Positions 62,740 through 64,000 of a stretch of DNA of 64,000 nt are shown piece after piece (the first letter of the stretch is position 1; each line of letters begins with the position of its first letter). The position numbers and the translations under genes are program-made. The stretch lies in assembly GCA_016712355.1 (NCBI GenBank), contig JADJRF010000005.1, positions 1,984,001 to 2,048,000 on the forward strand, written 5' to 3'. The stretch comes from Vampirovibrionales bacterium (GTDB taxonomy: Bacteria > Cyanobacteriota > Vampirovibrionia > Vampirovibrionales > Vampirovibrionaceae). Below the pieces are notes generated by a model. That model had not been told where the DNA came from and searched no databases. It was given only the letters and a program-made list of their open reading frames with translations.

Positions 62740-63897
62740 GTGAACGCGCCACGCCCGACACCCCCCTTATCTGAACCGCCGACGGCGTTTTCTACGCCGG
62801 TGGCATTGCCGATGGGCGGCTCTTATAGTCGTTCGCCCAACTTTATCCCCATGGTGGGGCTCTCTATCCTGATTCACGCGCTGGTGGTGAGCTTCTTACT
62901 GGCGGCCTTCTTTCTGCTGAAGTTTCTGGGGTTTGATCTCAAGATGCTGGACCCGCTGGCCCTGCGCGATCGCGAGATTGAATTCGTCCTGGTGAATAAT
63001 CCCGCGCAAAAGCCGCGCGACCCGAACACGCGCAATCGCTCGGACCGCATGACCCGCTCCGGCGGCAAGAAAATCCCCAACCGGGTCCAAGCCGAACCCC
63101 AGCAGAAGGCCGGGCCGCAACATCGCGCGATTAGACCCACCCCGCCGCGCCCTGCCGCCAAGCCCACGCCGACCCCGCGCGCGCGCGTGACGCCCCAACC
63201 GCCGACGCCGCCAACGCCTCAGCGCGCACAGGCGCGCCCGACCCCGCCGCAGCCCAAGATGCCGCCCGCGCCGCGCGTCACCGCCAAAGCGCCTGTTTTA
63301 CCGCCCAATCCGCTGGCCTCGGCCATCCGTACGCCTGCGCCGCCGACGCCCAAAATGGCCAGCGCCGGCCCGGTGCTGACCTCGCCGTTGTCCGGTTCTC
63401 CCAGCGGACGTTCCGGCCCGCCGCGCCCCACCCAGATTCCAGGCGGGACAACAGGCTTTTCCTCTCCCCGTTCGGGCAGTCCCGGCTCTCAGGCCGGGGG
63501 CGCGGGCGGTCGTAGCTCGTATAACGCCTCCGGTTCGCCCGGCGGCGGCGGCGGACGCGCCGGGATTGATTCGATGCCCGAGGCCGACTTCGGCCCGTAT
63601 ATGGCGGAACTTCAGCGGCGGATTCGTCGTAATTGGCGGCCCCCGCAGGCGCAGGAAGACAAGCGGGTCGTCGTATTCTTCAAGATTGCCCGCGATGGTC
63701 GCCTGCTGTCGGTCTCCACGCAGAAATCATCGGGGTTTGAGGAAGCGGATCAGGCTGCGTTGGCCGCCGTTCGGCTGGCTGCGCCCTTTCGCCCACTGCC
63801 GGCGGCCCACCCGGATAACGACGTCACCGTGCAATTCACCTTCGATTACAACGTCTACCGCAGTTCCGGCGGCGGGGGCGGCGCCCGGATTCGTTAG
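62740..63897 (+). CDS. TonB-family energy transducer
   Basis: TonB proteins transmit proton-motive force from ExbBD to outer-membrane receptors. One membrane segment (MVGLSILIHALVVSFLLAAF) lies near the N-terminus, then a Pro-rich region of over 200 residues, and a C-terminal TonB domain (YMAELQRRIRRNWRPPQAQED, then VFFKIARDGRLLSVSTQKSSG). ExbB/ExbD and receptors are not in the window, and TonB-like proteins also occur in TolA-like roles. Start uncertain: TTG 62722, GTG 62740 or ATG 62812 are all in frame; GTG is given here. Confidence 0.85.
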   Translation: MNAPRPTPPLSEPPTAFSTPVALPMGGSYSRSPNFIPMVGLSILIHALVVSFLLAAFFLLKFLGFDLKMLDPLALRDREIEFVLVNNPAQKPRDPNTRNRSDRMTRSGGKKIPNRVQAEPQQKAGPQHRAIRPTPPRPAAKPTPTPRARVTPQPPTPPTPQRAQARPTPPQPKMPPAPRVTAKAPVLPPNPLASAIRTPAPPTPKMASAGPVLTSPLSGSPSGRSGPPRPTQIPGGTTGFSSPRSGSPGSQAGGAGGRSSYNASGSPGGGGGRAGIDSMPEADFGPYMAELQRRIRRNWRPPQAQEDKRVVVFFKIARDGRLLSVSTQKSSGFEEADQAALAAVRLAAPFRPLPAAHPDNDVTVQFTFDYNVYRSSGGGGGARIR

Positions 63898-64000
63898 GGC
63901 GGCGGCGGCTTGCGCGCGGCATGTCTTTAAGGGACGATGTGAGGGGCCTTTCCCTTCCCCTCGCCATTACCATTGCGCGGGCGCGGGCGCGAGCGCGGGC
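63898..64000. other. Window end, no gene seen
   Basis: GC-rich sequence ending in an alternating GCGCGGGC-like run; no feature can be supported before the window is cut. Confidence 0.5.

Overview
This 64 kb window is GC-rich chromosomal DNA (roughly 60% GC by eye) from a diderm bacterium. Diderm character is supported by a TonB-type protein, an N-terminal SLH-repeat protein, a bifunctional class A penicillin-binding protein, a lipoprotein and several exported proteins. No phage, transposase, CRISPR or integrase was found, and the only RNA gene seen is tRNA-Cys(GCA). Two weak clues point to the cyanobacterial side of the tree, possibly a non-photosynthetic sister such as Vampirovibrionia/Melainabacteria. 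One is the efp-accB-accC gene order. The other is an apparent excess of the octamer GCGATCGC, the cyanobacterial HIP1 word, counted by eye at 14 copies. No photosynthesis gene is present. This affiliation is inference.

Layout. 1-4.1 kb (minus): two multi-membrane proteins of unknown family and a translationally coupled, catalytically divergent GH13 protein cut by the window edge. 4.3-5.5 kb: exported GH8 glucanase. 5.5-8.0 kb (minus): efp-accB-accC. 8.1-9.4 kb: tsaE-tsaB, then tRNA-Cys. 10.3-11.7 kb: an aspartase/fumarase enzyme. 11.7-16 kb (minus): rpsB-tsf-pyrH followed by a large Flp-pilin-like, cysteine-paired protein. 16.3-18.4 kb: rubrerythrin and guanine deaminase. 18.5-19.7 kb (minus): two zinc-ribbon proteins. 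19.9-25.6 kb: a SIS-domain protein, engB, a tandem pair of related exported proteins, and pheA. 25.8-28.8 kb: a 995-residue membrane protein with low-complexity linkers. 29-38.5 kb: an EF-hand protein, a Gfo/Idh oxidoreductase, a 46-residue protein and a larger protein carrying the same module, a lipoprotein hydrolase coupled to a histidine kinase, a GT39-like membrane glycosyltransferase, a tandem-repeat patch, and an FAD enzyme with a zinc ribbon. 38.8-41.7 kb: ileS. 41.8-43.9 kb (minus): two zinc-type alcohol dehydrogenases. 44-49.4 kb: yceD-like, recO, MFS transporter, GT28-like and GT2 genes. 49.4-53.4 kb (minus): GT4, pckG and an EF-hand protein. 53.7-57.4 kb (minus): PBP1-type enzyme, SLH protein and tsaC. 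57.5-59.9 kb: rmlC-rmlB-rmlD. 59.9-64 kb: GNAT-like protein, two ribbon-helix-helix proteins, an exported hypothetical protein and a TonB-family protein.

Functions cluster around translation (efp, rpsB, tsf, ileS, tsaB/C/E, tRNA-Cys) and cell-envelope or polysaccharide work (GH8, GT2, GT4, GT28, GT39, rmlBCD, PBP, SLH). A further group is made of lineage-type proteins without recognised function, several occurring as paralogous pairs. Genes are tightly packed. Many convergent pairs overlap or are separated by only a few bases, while the few clear intrinsic terminators lie behind pckG, the 995-residue protein and one EF-hand gene.
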